A DNA stretch of 64,000 bases from Burkholderiaceae bacterium (GTDB taxonomy: Bacteria; Pseudomonadota; Gammaproteobacteria; Burkholderiales; Burkholderiaceae_E), in NCBI GenBank assembly GCA_024637155.1, contig JAGXFR010000049.1, positions 99,155-163,154 of the forward strand. The letters are read 5' to 3'. Below the pieces are notes generated by a model. The model was given only the letters and a program-made list of their open reading frames with translations, was not told the DNA's origin and did not search any database. Positions 36,565 through 44,947 of the stretch are shown here, in pieces (positions within the stretch are counted from its first letter, which is position 1; each line of letters begins with the position of its first letter). The translations under genes and the position numbers were made by a program.

Positions 36565-37657
36565 CGCCCACCTGTGTGCTCTGGCCCGCGCCGCGTCGGG
36601 CATCCGGTTCCGCGCCGCCGGTTCCACCGCCGACGCGCCCGGCGCGCAACGCCAGGAAGCGCTCGAACGCGGCCCGTGAACCGAAGCCGGGAACGAAACC
36701 GAAAACCTGCTTGAGCTTCGCGTTGTCGAGCACCGGCCGATAGCGCAGGAAGTTCACCTGCTCGGGTCCGTATTGCGACAGGCGCAACGGGTGCAATGCC
36801 GCGAGTGCGCCCGCGAGCAGCCATGCCGGCAATTCGAGGCAGCGCTTGTCGAGCAGCATGGCGATCTCCTGCATCGTGACGCTGCCGTCGCCAGCCAGGT
36901 TGTAGACGCCCGGCGGACCGGCACCGATCGCGCGCAACAGGCAGGCCACGACGTCCCCGTCCCAGATGAAGCTGAACGGACTGGCCGCGCCGCGCACCGC
37001 AATCAGAACCCGCCGGTCGAACAGGTCGGTGATCTGGTTGCGCGTGGTGCGACCGAGCACAGTGCACAGGCGCAGCACCACCTGCTCCAGGGCCGGGTGT
37101 TCGGCACGCTCGTGCGCGAGCATTTCCTCCACCTGCCGCTTGTGGTCCGAGTAGGCGAATTCCGGATTGCCGCGCAGGGGCTGTTCCTCGTCGAGGCGCT
37201 CGGGGTTGTCCGCATGGTATCCATAGGCGGCGCCGCTCGAGCTCACCACGATCCGGCGCACGCCCGCAGCGATGCAGGCGTCGAGCACGCGGCGCGTGCC
37301 CTTCACGTCGACCTCGTACTGCCGTTCCCGGGTCGTTCCGGCGTCCGGAGAGACGATCGCGGCAAGGTGCACGACGACCTGCGGCGCAGCCTCGCGAATT
37401 TGTTGCGCGGTGCGATCACTGCAGATATCCGCTACCTCGTAGCGAACGCCGGCGTGGCGCATGTGCCCCGGCAGCTCGCGAATGTCGAGCGCGATCAGGC
37501 CCCGGCAGACGTGCGGCGCGGCTGCCAGCGCGGCGATCAGCTGCCCGCCCAGATAGCCGCCTGCACCGGTGACCAGCACGAGAGCTGGCTTGCGGGCGGC
37601 GGCCGCGTTCGGCCCGCGCGAGCCGTGCGCCGCGGCCTGGTCCGCCGCGTCCGTCAT
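36551..37657 (-). CDS. NAD-dependent epimerase/dehydratase family protein
   Basis: A 368-residue extended SDR. Near residue 30 the Rossmann motif is TGAGGYLGGQL, followed by VVVHLAAIVSP, VVSSSGAAYG and the catalytic YxxxK-like FAYSDHKRQVEEML. GVYNLAGDGSVTMQEIAMLL is typical of the C-terminal substrate domain. Likely substrates are nucleotide sugars or a sterol-like 3-beta-hydroxy compound; the choice is not resolvable. Its ATG overlaps the stop of the transporter upstream (ATGA at 37654-37657). The C-terminus is Gly/Arg-rich and dispensable-looking. Confidence 0.88.
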   Translation of the reverse strand: MTDAADQAAAHGSRGPNAAAARKPALVLVTGAGGYLGGQLIAALAAAPHVCRGLIALDIRELPGHMRHAGVRYEVADICSDRTAQQIREAAPQVVVHLAAIVSPDAGTTRERQYEVDVKGTRRVLDACIAAGVRRIVVSSSGAAYGYHADNPERLDEEQPLRGNPEFAYSDHKRQVEEMLAHERAEHPALEQVVLRLCTVLGRTTRNQITDLFDRRVLIAVRGAASPFSFIWDGDVVACLLRAIGAGPPGVYNLAGDGSVTMQEIAMLLDKRCLELPAWLLAGALAALHPLRLSQYGPEQVNFLRYRPVLDNAKLKQVFGFVPGFGSRAAFERFLALRAGRVGGGTGGAEPDARRGAGQSTQVGDDRT

Positions 37658-38565
37658 GCCCGCACCCGCAGCGGATCGCGTCGCGACCACCAGGTCGCGA
37701 TGGAGAGGCCGGAAATCAGGTGCCAGATGCCCCACCACGCGGTGACGATCGCCATCCCGCCCAGCCCGTCGAAGAAGTTGAAGATCAGGATCAGCCCGAG
37801 CGCCGAGTTCTGAATGCCCACTTCGATCGAAACGGCCCGACGGTCCCGCTCAGCGAGTCCGGCGGCGCGCGCCACGAAGTATCCGGTGGCGAGCGCCAGG
37901 GCGTTGTGCAGAAACACCGCGAACACGACGAATCCCACGTAGTCGATGAAATAGCGCCAGTTCGCGCCCAGCGCGCCGAACACGAAAAGCCCGAAGACCG
38001 CCAGCGAGAAGATCCGGATCGGCCGGCGCACGCGCGCAGCGAAACGCGGGAACCGATGTGCAGTGACCATGCCGACGACCATGGGCACCCCCAGCAGCAT
38101 GAGCACCGCCAGCAGCATGTCCAGCGGGTCCAGCGCAACGGCCCGGAGAATCGCACTCGTCGGAGCGTACAGGCTTCCCCAGAAGGAAAGGTTCAGCGGC
38201 GTCATCACGATCGCCGCCAGCGTGGAGACCGCCGTCATCGAGATCGAGAGCGCCGCGTTGCCGCGCGCATAGTGCGTCAGGAAGTTCGAGATGTTGCCCC
38301 CGGGGCAGGCGGCGACGAGCATCATTCCCAGCGCGATGCTGGGCGCCGGCCGAATCGCCAGCACCAGCAGGAAGGTGAGGGCCGGGAGCAGCAGAAATTG
38401 CCCGACGAGACCGAACAGCACGGGGCGACCGGCGGTGAGCACCGTGCGAAAGTCGGCGATGCGCAGGTCGAGTGCAACACCGAACATCACCAGGCCGAGG
38501 ATGACGTTGAGCGCAATCAGCGACTGCGGATTGAAGTTCAGTCGGACCAGGTCGATTTCGCTCAT
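37654..38565 (-). CDS. Bile acid:sodium symporter family (BASS) transporter
   Basis: A 303-residue membrane protein with about ten helices. The BASS features are GMMLVAACPGGNISNFLTHY then ARGNAALSISMTAVSTLAAI, the unwound-helix segments that bind sodium, and EVGIQNSALGLILIFNFF in the second repeat. Family members import organic acids such as bile acids, pyruvate or pantoate. It is the first gene of a three-gene overlapping unit with the epimerase and the SDR, so its cargo may be their substrate. Confidence 0.9.
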   Translation of the reverse strand: MSEIDLVRLNFNPQSLIALNVILGLVMFGVALDLRIADFRTVLTAGRPVLFGLVGQFLLLPALTFLLVLAIRPAPSIALGMMLVAACPGGNISNFLTHYARGNAALSISMTAVSTLAAIVMTPLNLSFWGSLYAPTSAILRAVALDPLDMLLAVLMLLGVPMVVGMVTAHRFPRFAARVRRPIRIFSLAVFGLFVFGALGANWRYFIDYVGFVVFAVFLHNALALATGYFVARAAGLAERDRRAVSIEVGIQNSALGLILIFNFFDGLGGMAIVTAWWGIWHLISGLSIATWWSRRDPLRVRA

Positions 38566-38651
38566 GGGTCGCCCCCTTCAAGGCCGTTCGTCTCGAGAGC
38601 CGGTCGTGCCGCACGCCGCCCCGCCAGGCGAGACCATGGGCGCGACAACGT

Positions 38652-40418
38652 TCACCCGCCCCCGGGTTCCTCGTGCATCTTCTTGAAGTGGATCAACCCC
38701 GGCGCCCACATGTGCTTGACCGGGTCGACGTCGACGTGGATCACGGCGCACCGGCCGCTGGCGAGCGCACGCTCCAGAGCGGGACGCAGTTCGCGCGGGT
38801 CGGCGACCCGCTCCCCGTGCGCGCCCATGCTGCGCCCGAGATCGTCGAAGGCGATTTCGCCCAGATCCGCCTTGATTGTTTCGTGAGCATCGAGATGCTT
38901 GAAGAGCATGGTCTTGAAGGGGCGCAGCATGAACTGCTGGTTCATCTTCACCATGCCCCACTGCCGATCGCAGAGCACGATGTAGACGACCTGCGCGTTG
39001 TTGCGCACCGCCGTCTCGACCTCCTGCGGATGAAAGCCCATCGCGCCGTCACCGGTGATGCAGCACACCGGCTTTCCCGGTCGCGCGATCGCCGCCGCGA
39101 TGGCCTGCGCCATACCCGCGCCGAGCATCCCGAACTTGAAGGTCGAAATCACGGTGTTGGGCACCGTGACGTGGTGGTAGAACATCGCCCAGATCGTTGC
39201 GTTGCCGCCATCGGCCACCAGGATCGTGTCCTCGGGGAAGACCGCGCGGCACGCCGCGGCGACATGCGCGGGGTGCGCCGGCACGGCCATGTCGGCGAGC
39301 GCCTTGTCCCAGCCGGCCCGATCCTTCTGCAAGGCGCGCCCGTACCCCGCGACGCGCTTGCGGCGCGCCTCGAAACCGCTCGCCTGATCCCCGGTTCCCT
39401 GCGTGCGCTCGATTTCCTCCGCCAGCAGGGTCAGGAAGCGCCCGGCGTCGGCGACGATCGCGAGATCCACCGGCCGGTTGACCCCGATCATCGTGCCGTC
39501 GACGTCCACCTGGATGGTCTTCTGTTCTGCCGGGAGACGCCAGTAGGGCGCCTTCCCCCACCAGTCGGTCTCTCCGAGACGCGACCCGACGATCAGCGCC
39601 ACGTCGGCGTCATTGCGCACCTTGTGGTTGAGCTTGACGTGGGGCATTGGGATCGCCAGGGGCGAACTCTCGGGCAGCACGCCGCGCGCCGCCCAGCTCG
39701 TCGTCACCGGCGCGTGCAGCAGTTCGGCGACGCGGCGCAGTGCGTCGTAGGCCCGGGCATGGATGACGCCGCTGCCCGCGTGAATCATCGGTGCCTCCGC
39801 AGCCACCAGCAGCCGTGCGGCATCGACGACCTGTTCGGCACGAGGCGAAAGCGCGGTGGTGTTGCGGTACTGGTGCGGCTCCCAGTACGCCACGTTCGCC
39901 TTGACGCGCTGGTTCATGATGTTCTCGGGCACGTCCAGATGCACCACCCCCGGTCGCCCCTCGAAGCTCTGGCGCAGGGCCTTGCGGGCCAGTTCCGGCA
40001 TCCGCTCGAACGACGAGACCGCGGCGCTCCACTTCGCGATCTTGCCGATCACGCCGCTCTGGTCGAAGCACTGGTAGGCGCCACCGCGGTCCGGATACAT
40101 GATTCCGGGTCGCCGCGCGCTGGTGATCGCCAGCACGCGGTTGCCCTCGGCCTGCTCGACCACGAGCCCCGGTAGCAGATTGGCCACGCCCGGACCGTTG
40201 CTCGCCATGCACACGCCGAGCTTCCCCGTCAGGCGCGCGTAGGCGCCCGCCATGTGCGCGGCCGAGGTTTCGTGTCGGGGCGTGACGATCTCGATTCCCA
40301 GCCGGTGCAGCGCGACGTAGAAACCGAAGTAAGTGCCGTCGATGATGCCGAAGACCTTCTCGACGCCTTCGTGCTGCAGGATCCGGGCCAGGACTTCCCC
40401 ACCGCTGACTTCCGCCAT
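38652..40418 (-). CDS. Thiamine diphosphate-dependent enzyme (acetolactate synthase large-subunit-like)
   Basis: A 588-residue three-domain TPP enzyme. The N-terminal Pyr domain carries the catalytic glutamate in IVTPRHETSAAHMAGAYARL, followed by the NGPGVANLLPGL loop. The middle domain (about 195-330) is standard. The C-terminal PP domain has the TPP motif CCITGDGAMGFHPQEVETAV and CDRQWGMVKMNQQF. No regulatory subunit gene (ilvN/ilvH) is adjacent, and the pattern is not that of IlvB/IlvI, so a specialised decarboxylase or carboligase is more likely. The start is MAEVSGGEVLARILQHEGVE at 40418. Confidence 0.88.
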   Translation of the reverse strand: MAEVSGGEVLARILQHEGVEKVFGIIDGTYFGFYVALHRLGIEIVTPRHETSAAHMAGAYARLTGKLGVCMASNGPGVANLLPGLVVEQAEGNRVLAITSARRPGIMYPDRGGAYQCFDQSGVIGKIAKWSAAVSSFERMPELARKALRQSFEGRPGVVHLDVPENIMNQRVKANVAYWEPHQYRNTTALSPRAEQVVDAARLLVAAEAPMIHAGSGVIHARAYDALRRVAELLHAPVTTSWAARGVLPESSPLAIPMPHVKLNHKVRNDADVALIVGSRLGETDWWGKAPYWRLPAEQKTIQVDVDGTMIGVNRPVDLAIVADAGRFLTLLAEEIERTQGTGDQASGFEARRKRVAGYGRALQKDRAGWDKALADMAVPAHPAHVAAACRAVFPEDTILVADGGNATIWAMFYHHVTVPNTVISTFKFGMLGAGMAQAIAAAIARPGKPVCCITGDGAMGFHPQEVETAVRNNAQVVYIVLCDRQWGMVKMNQQFMLRPFKTMLFKHLDAHETIKADLGEIAFDDLGRSMGAHGERVADPRELRPALERALASGRCAVIHVDVDPVKHMWAPGLIHFKKMHEEPGGG

Positions 40419-40592
40419 TTCGGGATCTCCGGTGTGCCGCCGCGCAGGATGCGCCAGACGGCGCCACGCCGCGTGCATTGTCGCGCGCGCGTCACGCAAT
40501 GGCAACGAGTCAGGCGCAGGGGCGCGTCGGAGGCGGCAGGCGTCGGAGATGAACGGGTCAGGGCGGCGGCGCGCCCGCGTGCGCGGCTAGCT

Positions 40593-41033
40593 CTAGCCGC
40601 GCCGGAATTTCGAACCGATGCGTTCGACGAGTCCAACGGACGGCAGCCCGGGCGCGGTGGCGGCGGCCTTGGGCCTGCGCACGGTACCGTATTCTGCGTT
40701 CAGGCGTACAGCCACCTTTTCCTCGTAATAGCTGCGCAGATCGGAGATCTCCAAGATGGCAGCCAGCGGAAATCCCTGGCGCTTGATCCGATCGTCGAGC
40801 AGCAGATCGTCGAACAGCCGGTTGCACTCCGTCGGTTCGCTCCACACCGTCGAGAGGCGGTTGACGATGTGCGGGAAGTCGCGCACCAGCGTGTCGAGGA
40901 TCGCCCGCACCCGCGGATCTTCCAGCAGCGCCTGCCCGATCTCGTTGAGCGCTTCGCGCGCCGGATACACCGGTTCCGGGTGCTCCGCGTCGAACGTGGG
41001 AGCTGCGGTATGCAACGGATTCATGATCTTCAT
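40593..41033 (-). CDS. Small protein sharing an RQGFP domain with the divergent neighbour
   Basis: A 146-residue soluble protein, not assigned to a named family. The core (about residues 51-100) reads RDFPHIVNRLSTVWSEPTEC then NRLFDDLLLDDRIKRQGFPL and AAILEISDLRSYYEE. About 47 of these residues align without gaps to the divergent neighbour, with 19 identities by hand count, including PH, EP and the block RQGFP. The C-terminal third is basic and Pro/Ala-rich (RRPKAAATAPGLP, then GSKFRRG). AGGAGGTGG precedes the ATG, so it should be well translated. The upstream gap (41034-41307) carries no other gene. Confidence 0.8.
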   Translation of the reverse strand: MKIMNPLHTAAPTFDAEHPEPVYPAREALNEIGQALLEDPRVRAILDTLVRDFPHIVNRLSTVWSEPTECNRLFDDLLLDDRIKRQGFPLAAILEISDLRSYYEEKVAVRLNAEYGTVRRPKAAATAPGLPSVGLVERIGSKFRRG

Positions 41034-41307
41034 GGGCCACCTCCTGCTGCACAAACTCTTCGATTCCCGGCGATTCTGGGTCATCTCCCCAACCTAGGGA
41101 AGACTGCCTCCCTGGATTCCCGGACAACCGGTGGTTTTCATGCGACCGGCGGAATCCGCGATTTGTCTCGGCGGCAACACCGACCCATTGTGGGATGAGT
41201 CGCCTCCCGGCGGTGTGATGAATTCCACGAAAAGCTCTAGCCAATTCGGGGGAGATCGGCGATCATCGATACCCATTTCCACATCGCGGATTTACGAGCG
41301 GATCGCC

Positions 41308-41838
41308 ATGTTCAAGACGACACAGTTCTGGCCGGAAAACCTAGACGCCGACCAGAGACGGAGTGGCGGCGACGACACGCGACGCCGTGCCGCGGGCGTG
41401 CAGAAAGTGCCGCCCGAGACGGCGGAAATGTTGGCGCGGTTGCCGATCGACGCCTATCCCTACTGGACGCTGCGCCGCTACCCGCACACCCTCAACGCGA
41501 TCGCCCGGCGGTGCAATGAACCGGGAGAGATCGTCCGGGCCGTCGACGCGCTGCTGCACTGCGATCGACCGGGGCGCCAGGGCTTTCCCGTCGAGGTCTT
41601 CCTCGAACTGCTGGAGATCGCCCACGCGCACGGCTCGCGATCCGACACCCGGACCCCGACGAACGGGTTCTTCGGTTACAACGTGTGCTTCAGCGGCGAC
41701 GATGTGCTGATGCGCGCGGCTTTCTCACGCGCCGGTCGAACAGCGCGGCGCGCCCCGCCCTGTCGGGCGCGTGCACGACGGGACCCACTCGCCTCAGCTG
41801 CGCCAAACGCGACCGCGCAGCGGCGCGAATCCGACTGA
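41308..41838 (+). CDS. Small protein sharing an RQGFP domain with the divergent neighbour
   Basis: A 176-residue protein. The shared core is at about residues 55-104: RRYPHTLNAIARRCNEPGEI then VRAVDALLHCDRPGRQGFPV and EVFLELLEIAHAH. The core aligns with the minus-strand neighbour and suggests a small helical fold. The N-terminus (MFKTTQFWPENLDADQRRSG) and the Arg-rich C-terminus (after about residue 135) are not shared. The last ~40 residues have a composition unlike the core and could be a frameshifted or decayed tail. The start is the ATG at 41308; the frame runs further upstream without similarity. Function unknown. Confidence 0.65.
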   Translation: MFKTTQFWPENLDADQRRSGGDDTRRRAAGVQKVPPETAEMLARLPIDAYPYWTLRRYPHTLNAIARRCNEPGEIVRAVDALLHCDRPGRQGFPVEVFLELLEIAHAHGSRSDTRTPTNGFFGYNVCFSGDDVLMRAAFSRAGRTARRAPPCRARARRDPLASAAPNATAQRRESD

Positions 41839-41933
41839 AGCGCCCGCGCACTGCCACACCTGCGCAGCACGGCGCGCTCGCGCGCATTCCCGGACGGTTG
41901 CGTCGCGCCGAGCGTTTCGGCTATCGTGGCGTG

Positions 41934-42590
41934 ATGGAACGACTCCCCCCTTTTGATGTGGCCGCCTGGCTCGGCGGTGGCGCCGAGGCGCTTGCGCGGG
42001 GCGCCGCGCAGGCTTTCGCCGCCGCCCTGAACCACCTGCTCGCGCAGGATCCGGCGCAGCGCGAGCGCCTGCGCGCTCATGCGGGGGCAGGCGTGCACGT
42101 CAGCCTCGATGCCCCGGAGGGCGTCGCACCGCGTGCCCTGCTGAGCTGGCAGATCGGCGACGACGGGCAGATGAACCCCGCAGTGGACGCGGAACCGAGC
42201 GCGAGAATCGTGCTGCAGCCCTCGGTCGACGCCGGCTTCGACGCGCTCCGGGAAGGCCGTGCGGGCGTGCTGCGCCACCTGCGCATCGAAGGAGAACCGG
42301 CCCTCGTCGCCACGTTGCGCGCGCTCGTCGCGACCCTGCGCTGGGATGTCGAGGAGGACCTCAGCGAGGCGGTGGGCGACGCGGCGGCACGTCGATTGGG
42401 AGCCGCGGTGGAACAGGGCCGCGCGCAGGTGCACGATCTGGCGCAACGCGTCGGCGAGCAGTTCGGCTCCTTGCGGCAGCAAGGCGACGCGCCGGTGGTC
42501 GGCCGCGACGAACTCGCCACACTGGCCGGCGGCCTCGCCGAGCTTGAACGGCGGATCAGCGCGCTGGAAGGCGGAGAACCCGGTCCCTGA
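41934..42590 (+). CDS. ubiJ: Ubiquinone biosynthesis accessory factor UbiJ (SCP2 domain)
   Basis: A 218-residue cytoplasmic protein. The N-terminal SCP2 lipid-binding domain includes FAAALNHLLAQDPAQRERLR and ALLSWQIGDDGQMN. DALREGRAGVLRHLRIEGEP then ALVATLRALVATLRWDVEED is the conserved SCP2 centre. The C-terminus is a coiled-coil segment (LATLAGGLAELERRISALEG), as in UbiJ. UbiJ scaffolds the aerobic ubiquinone hydroxylases. It is near ubiE but on the opposite strand, and ubiB, a common partner, is absent. Confidence 0.85.
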   Translation: MERLPPFDVAAWLGGGAEALARGAAQAFAAALNHLLAQDPAQRERLRAHAGAGVHVSLDAPEGVAPRALLSWQIGDDGQMNPAVDAEPSARIVLQPSVDAGFDALREGRAGVLRHLRIEGEPALVATLRALVATLRWDVEEDLSEAVGDAAARRLGAAVEQGRAQVHDLAQRVGEQFGSLRQQGDAPVVGRDELATLAGGLAELERRISALEGGEPGP

Positions 42591-42650
42591 GGGCTTGCGC
42601 GCCGCGGGGCGCGCCACGCGGCATGCGCGACACACTCCGCTGGCGCGGGA

Positions 42651-43559
42651 TCAGCTCAGTTGCTGCAGCCCCGCGAGCACCCAGCCACCCTCACCGGCGA
42701 GCGGCTTGGTGAGATTCCAGACTTCGTCGAAGTCCTGCGCGCTGCTTGCGTCGTCCTCGCGAATCAATCCGTGGAAGCGAATGCTCGCGATGTACTCGGT
42801 TGCCGTGGTCTCGATGCCGAGCAATTCGCCCTCGAGCGTCACCACGTCCGTCCGGTTGGCCGCGCCCTTCCTGTCGGAGACCTGCACGCTGAGCTCGGCG
42901 AACATCTCGGGCGTGGTGAACTCGCGCAGGTCCGCGAGATCCGCCGCATCGAATGCGGCCTGCAGCCGAACGAACTGCACCTTGGCATTGCGAACGAAAC
43001 CTGCGACGTCGAAGTCGTCCGGGATGTGCCAGGTTGTCGGCGCCACGGCGGCCGCCGCGCCAGCCGCTGCCGGGAAGCCCGTCCGGGCGTCGCCCGCCAC
43101 GCCCTCGTAGCGGGGAACGGCTGCTTCGCCGCCGAGCGCGGAGCGCGAGTACCCGCTACCTGCATAGGCCGGTGACGGCTCCGTGCGTCGGGCAAGAAAC
43201 ATCCGGATGACGAAAATCGCGGCCATCGCGAAGAGCGCCAGCATCAGGAAGCTGCCGAATTCCTCACTCAGCCCCAGGTGGCTGAACAGCGCGGCCAACC
43301 CGAGCCCTGCGGCGAGGCCGGCAAGCGGCGCCATCCAGCGACTGCCGGCCGGCTTGGGCGGGGTCGCCGAGGCGGCGTTCGCGGTACCCGGCTGCTGCGC
43401 CGGTGTGGGCGCAACCGAGCGTTGCGTGACGTTCGAAGACTGCCTTCCGAACGACGCGCCGCCACCCAGGCGTCGCGCCTCGGCATCGGTCGGCACCAGG
43501 ACGGCCAGCGCCGAAGCGGCGGCTAACGCAAGGGTGAGAACCCGCGACACGATTTTCAT
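42651..43559 (-). CDS. Tim44-like domain protein
   Basis: A 302-residue membrane-attached protein. It has a signal sequence (MKIVSRVLTLALAAASALAV), a low-complexity Ser/Thr/Pro linker, and two hydrophobic segments at about 93-110 and 118-135 (LAGLAAGLGLAALFSHLGLS and GSFLMLALFAMAAIFVIRMF). The C-terminal Tim44-like domain (about 195-300) includes FVRNAKVQFVRLQAAFDAAD and LREFTTPEMFAEL. Betaproteobacteria commonly carry this gene beside ubiE. The role is unclear. The start after TTGGAGC at 43559 was chosen over the longer frame. Confidence 0.9.
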   Translation of the reverse strand: MKIVSRVLTLALAAASALAVLVPTDAEARRLGGGASFGRQSSNVTQRSVAPTPAQQPGTANAASATPPKPAGSRWMAPLAGLAAGLGLAALFSHLGLSEEFGSFLMLALFAMAAIFVIRMFLARRTEPSPAYAGSGYSRSALGGEAAVPRYEGVAGDARTGFPAAAGAAAAVAPTTWHIPDDFDVAGFVRNAKVQFVRLQAAFDAADLADLREFTTPEMFAELSVQVSDRKGAANRTDVVTLEGELLGIETTATEYIASIRFHGLIREDDASSAQDFDEVWNLTKPLAGEGGWVLAGLQQLS

Positions 43560-43634
43560 CAACTGCTCCAAGGGGAAGGACGCGCACATCATACGGATTC
43601 CCGGAAGCACCCGGGAAGAAAAACCTGCGCAGAA

Positions 43635-44375
43635 TCAGGCCTTCCAGCCCTCGTGCAGCGCCACGACGCCTGCGGTGAGGTTGAAGTAGCGCGCGCGTAC
43701 GAGTCCGGCATCCTCCATCATCGTCTTGAGGGTCTCCTGGTCCGGGTGCATCCGGATCGACTCGGCGAGGTAACGGTAGCTGTCCGCATCACCGGCGACG
43801 CGCTGACCCAGCCACGGCAGCACGCTGAAGGAGTAGACGTCGTACGCTCGCTCGAGCGGTTTCCAGACCTTGGAGAACTCGAGCACCAGCAACTTTCCGC
43901 CGGTCTTGAGCACCCGCGTCATTTCGGCGAGCGCCGCGTCCTTGTGCGTCATGTTGCGCAGGCCGAACGCCACCATCACGCGGTCGAAGTAACCGTCGGG
44001 AAAGGGCAGATGCTCGGCGTCGCACTGCGCGGTCGAACCCAGCAGACCCTCGTCGATCATCCGGTCGCGACCCACGGTGAGCATCGACCCATTGATGTCG
44101 GTGAGCCACACTTCTCCGGTGGGTCCCGCGCGCCGTGCGAAGACCCGCGCCAGGTCGGCGGTGCCGCCGGCCACGTCGAGCACCCGCATGCCCGGTCGCA
44201 CGCCGGTCTGGCGGACCGCGAACGCCTTCCAGGCGCGGTGAACCCCCGCGGACATCAGGTCGTTCATCAGGTCATAGCGCTGCGCCACGGAGTGGAACAC
44301 CTCGGCGACGTGGCGCGCCTTCTCGGACTCGGCGACGCTGCGGTAGCCGAAGTCGGTGGTCTTTCGCTCAGTCAT
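43635..44375 (-). CDS. ubiE: Ubiquinone/menaquinone biosynthesis C-methyltransferase UbiE
   Basis: A 246-residue SAM-dependent methyltransferase methylating the quinone ring. The UbiE signatures are [20 protein letters not shown] (about residues 31-50), the SAM motif [20 protein letters not shown] (about 63-82), and [20 protein letters not shown] (about 133-152), followed by [20 protein letters not shown]. It is complete and of normal length. It follows the DUF971 gene in the same direction with about 50 bases between, and precedes the Tim44-like gene. Confidence 0.97.
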   Translation of the reverse strand: MTERKTTDFGYRSVAESEKARHVAEVFHSVAQRYDLMNDLMSAGVHRAWKAFAVRQTGVRPGMRVLDVAGGTADLARVFARRAGPTGEVWLTDINGSMLTVGRDRMIDEGLLGSTAQCDAEHLPFPDGYFDRVMVAFGLRNMTHKDAALAEMTRVLKTGGKLLVLEFSKVWKPLERAYDVYSFSVLPWLGQRVAGDADSYRYLAESIRMHPDQETLKTMMEDAGLVRARYFNLTAGVVALHEGWKA

Positions 44376-44426
44376 CGGTTCGTCCCATTTCGTGGGGGCG
44401 CCCTCTGCGGCCGCCCGAAGCGTCGG

Positions 44427-44858
44427 TCAGGACTTCGGCCGCCGCACCTCGGTGGCCGTGAGCGCGCCAGGCGCCGCCGGCTCCGCGCCGCCACGGCTCT
44501 CGCCAGCTGCCTTCAGCCGTTCCAGGTACTCCAGCCACAGCTCGGATTGCTTGGAGCCGAGCCAGTACAGATAGTCCCAGGAGTAGATGCCGCTGTCGTG
44601 ACCGTCGGAGAAACGGGGCTGGATCGCGTAGTGTCCGACGGGCTCTACGGCCTCGATCACGACTTCGCGCTTGCCGACCTGCAGCACCTCCTGCCCGGGT
44701 CCGTGGCCGCGCACTTCCGCCGACGGCGAGTGCACGCGCAGGAACTCAAAGGGGAACCGGAAGGTCTTGCCGTCGTCGAATGCGACCTCGAGCGCACGCG
44801 TCACGGCGTGAACCACGATGTTCGTCGGCAGAGGCGCGCCTTTTTCCAGTCCGGCCAT
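44427..44858 (-). CDS. DUF971 (gamma-butyrobetaine hydroxylase-like N-terminal domain) protein
   Basis: A 143-residue protein. The DUF971 motifs are LEVAFDDGKTFRFPFEFLRV then HSPSAEVRGHGPGQE (about 28-62), followed by AVEPVGHYAIQPRFSDGHDS then GIYSWDYLYWLG. The same fold is the N-terminal domain of gamma-butyrobetaine hydroxylase and can bind zinc or act in FeS handling. It is found upstream of ubiE throughout betaproteobacteria, implying a link to quinone synthesis or iron-sulfur supply. Confidence 0.9.
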   Translation of the reverse strand: MAGLEKGAPLPTNIVVHAVTRALEVAFDDGKTFRFPFEFLRVHSPSAEVRGHGPGQEVLQVGKREVVIEAVEPVGHYAIQPRFSDGHDSGIYSWDYLYWLGSKQSELWLEYLERLKAAGESRGGAEPAAPGALTATEVRRPKS

Positions 44859-44947
44859 CCATCATCCATCCGTTGCGGGTGATCTGAAATGGTAGCCGAA
44901 AACTCCTTCCCCACCGGCTGGCGTGGGCAAGAGCGGTGGCGCGCGCT

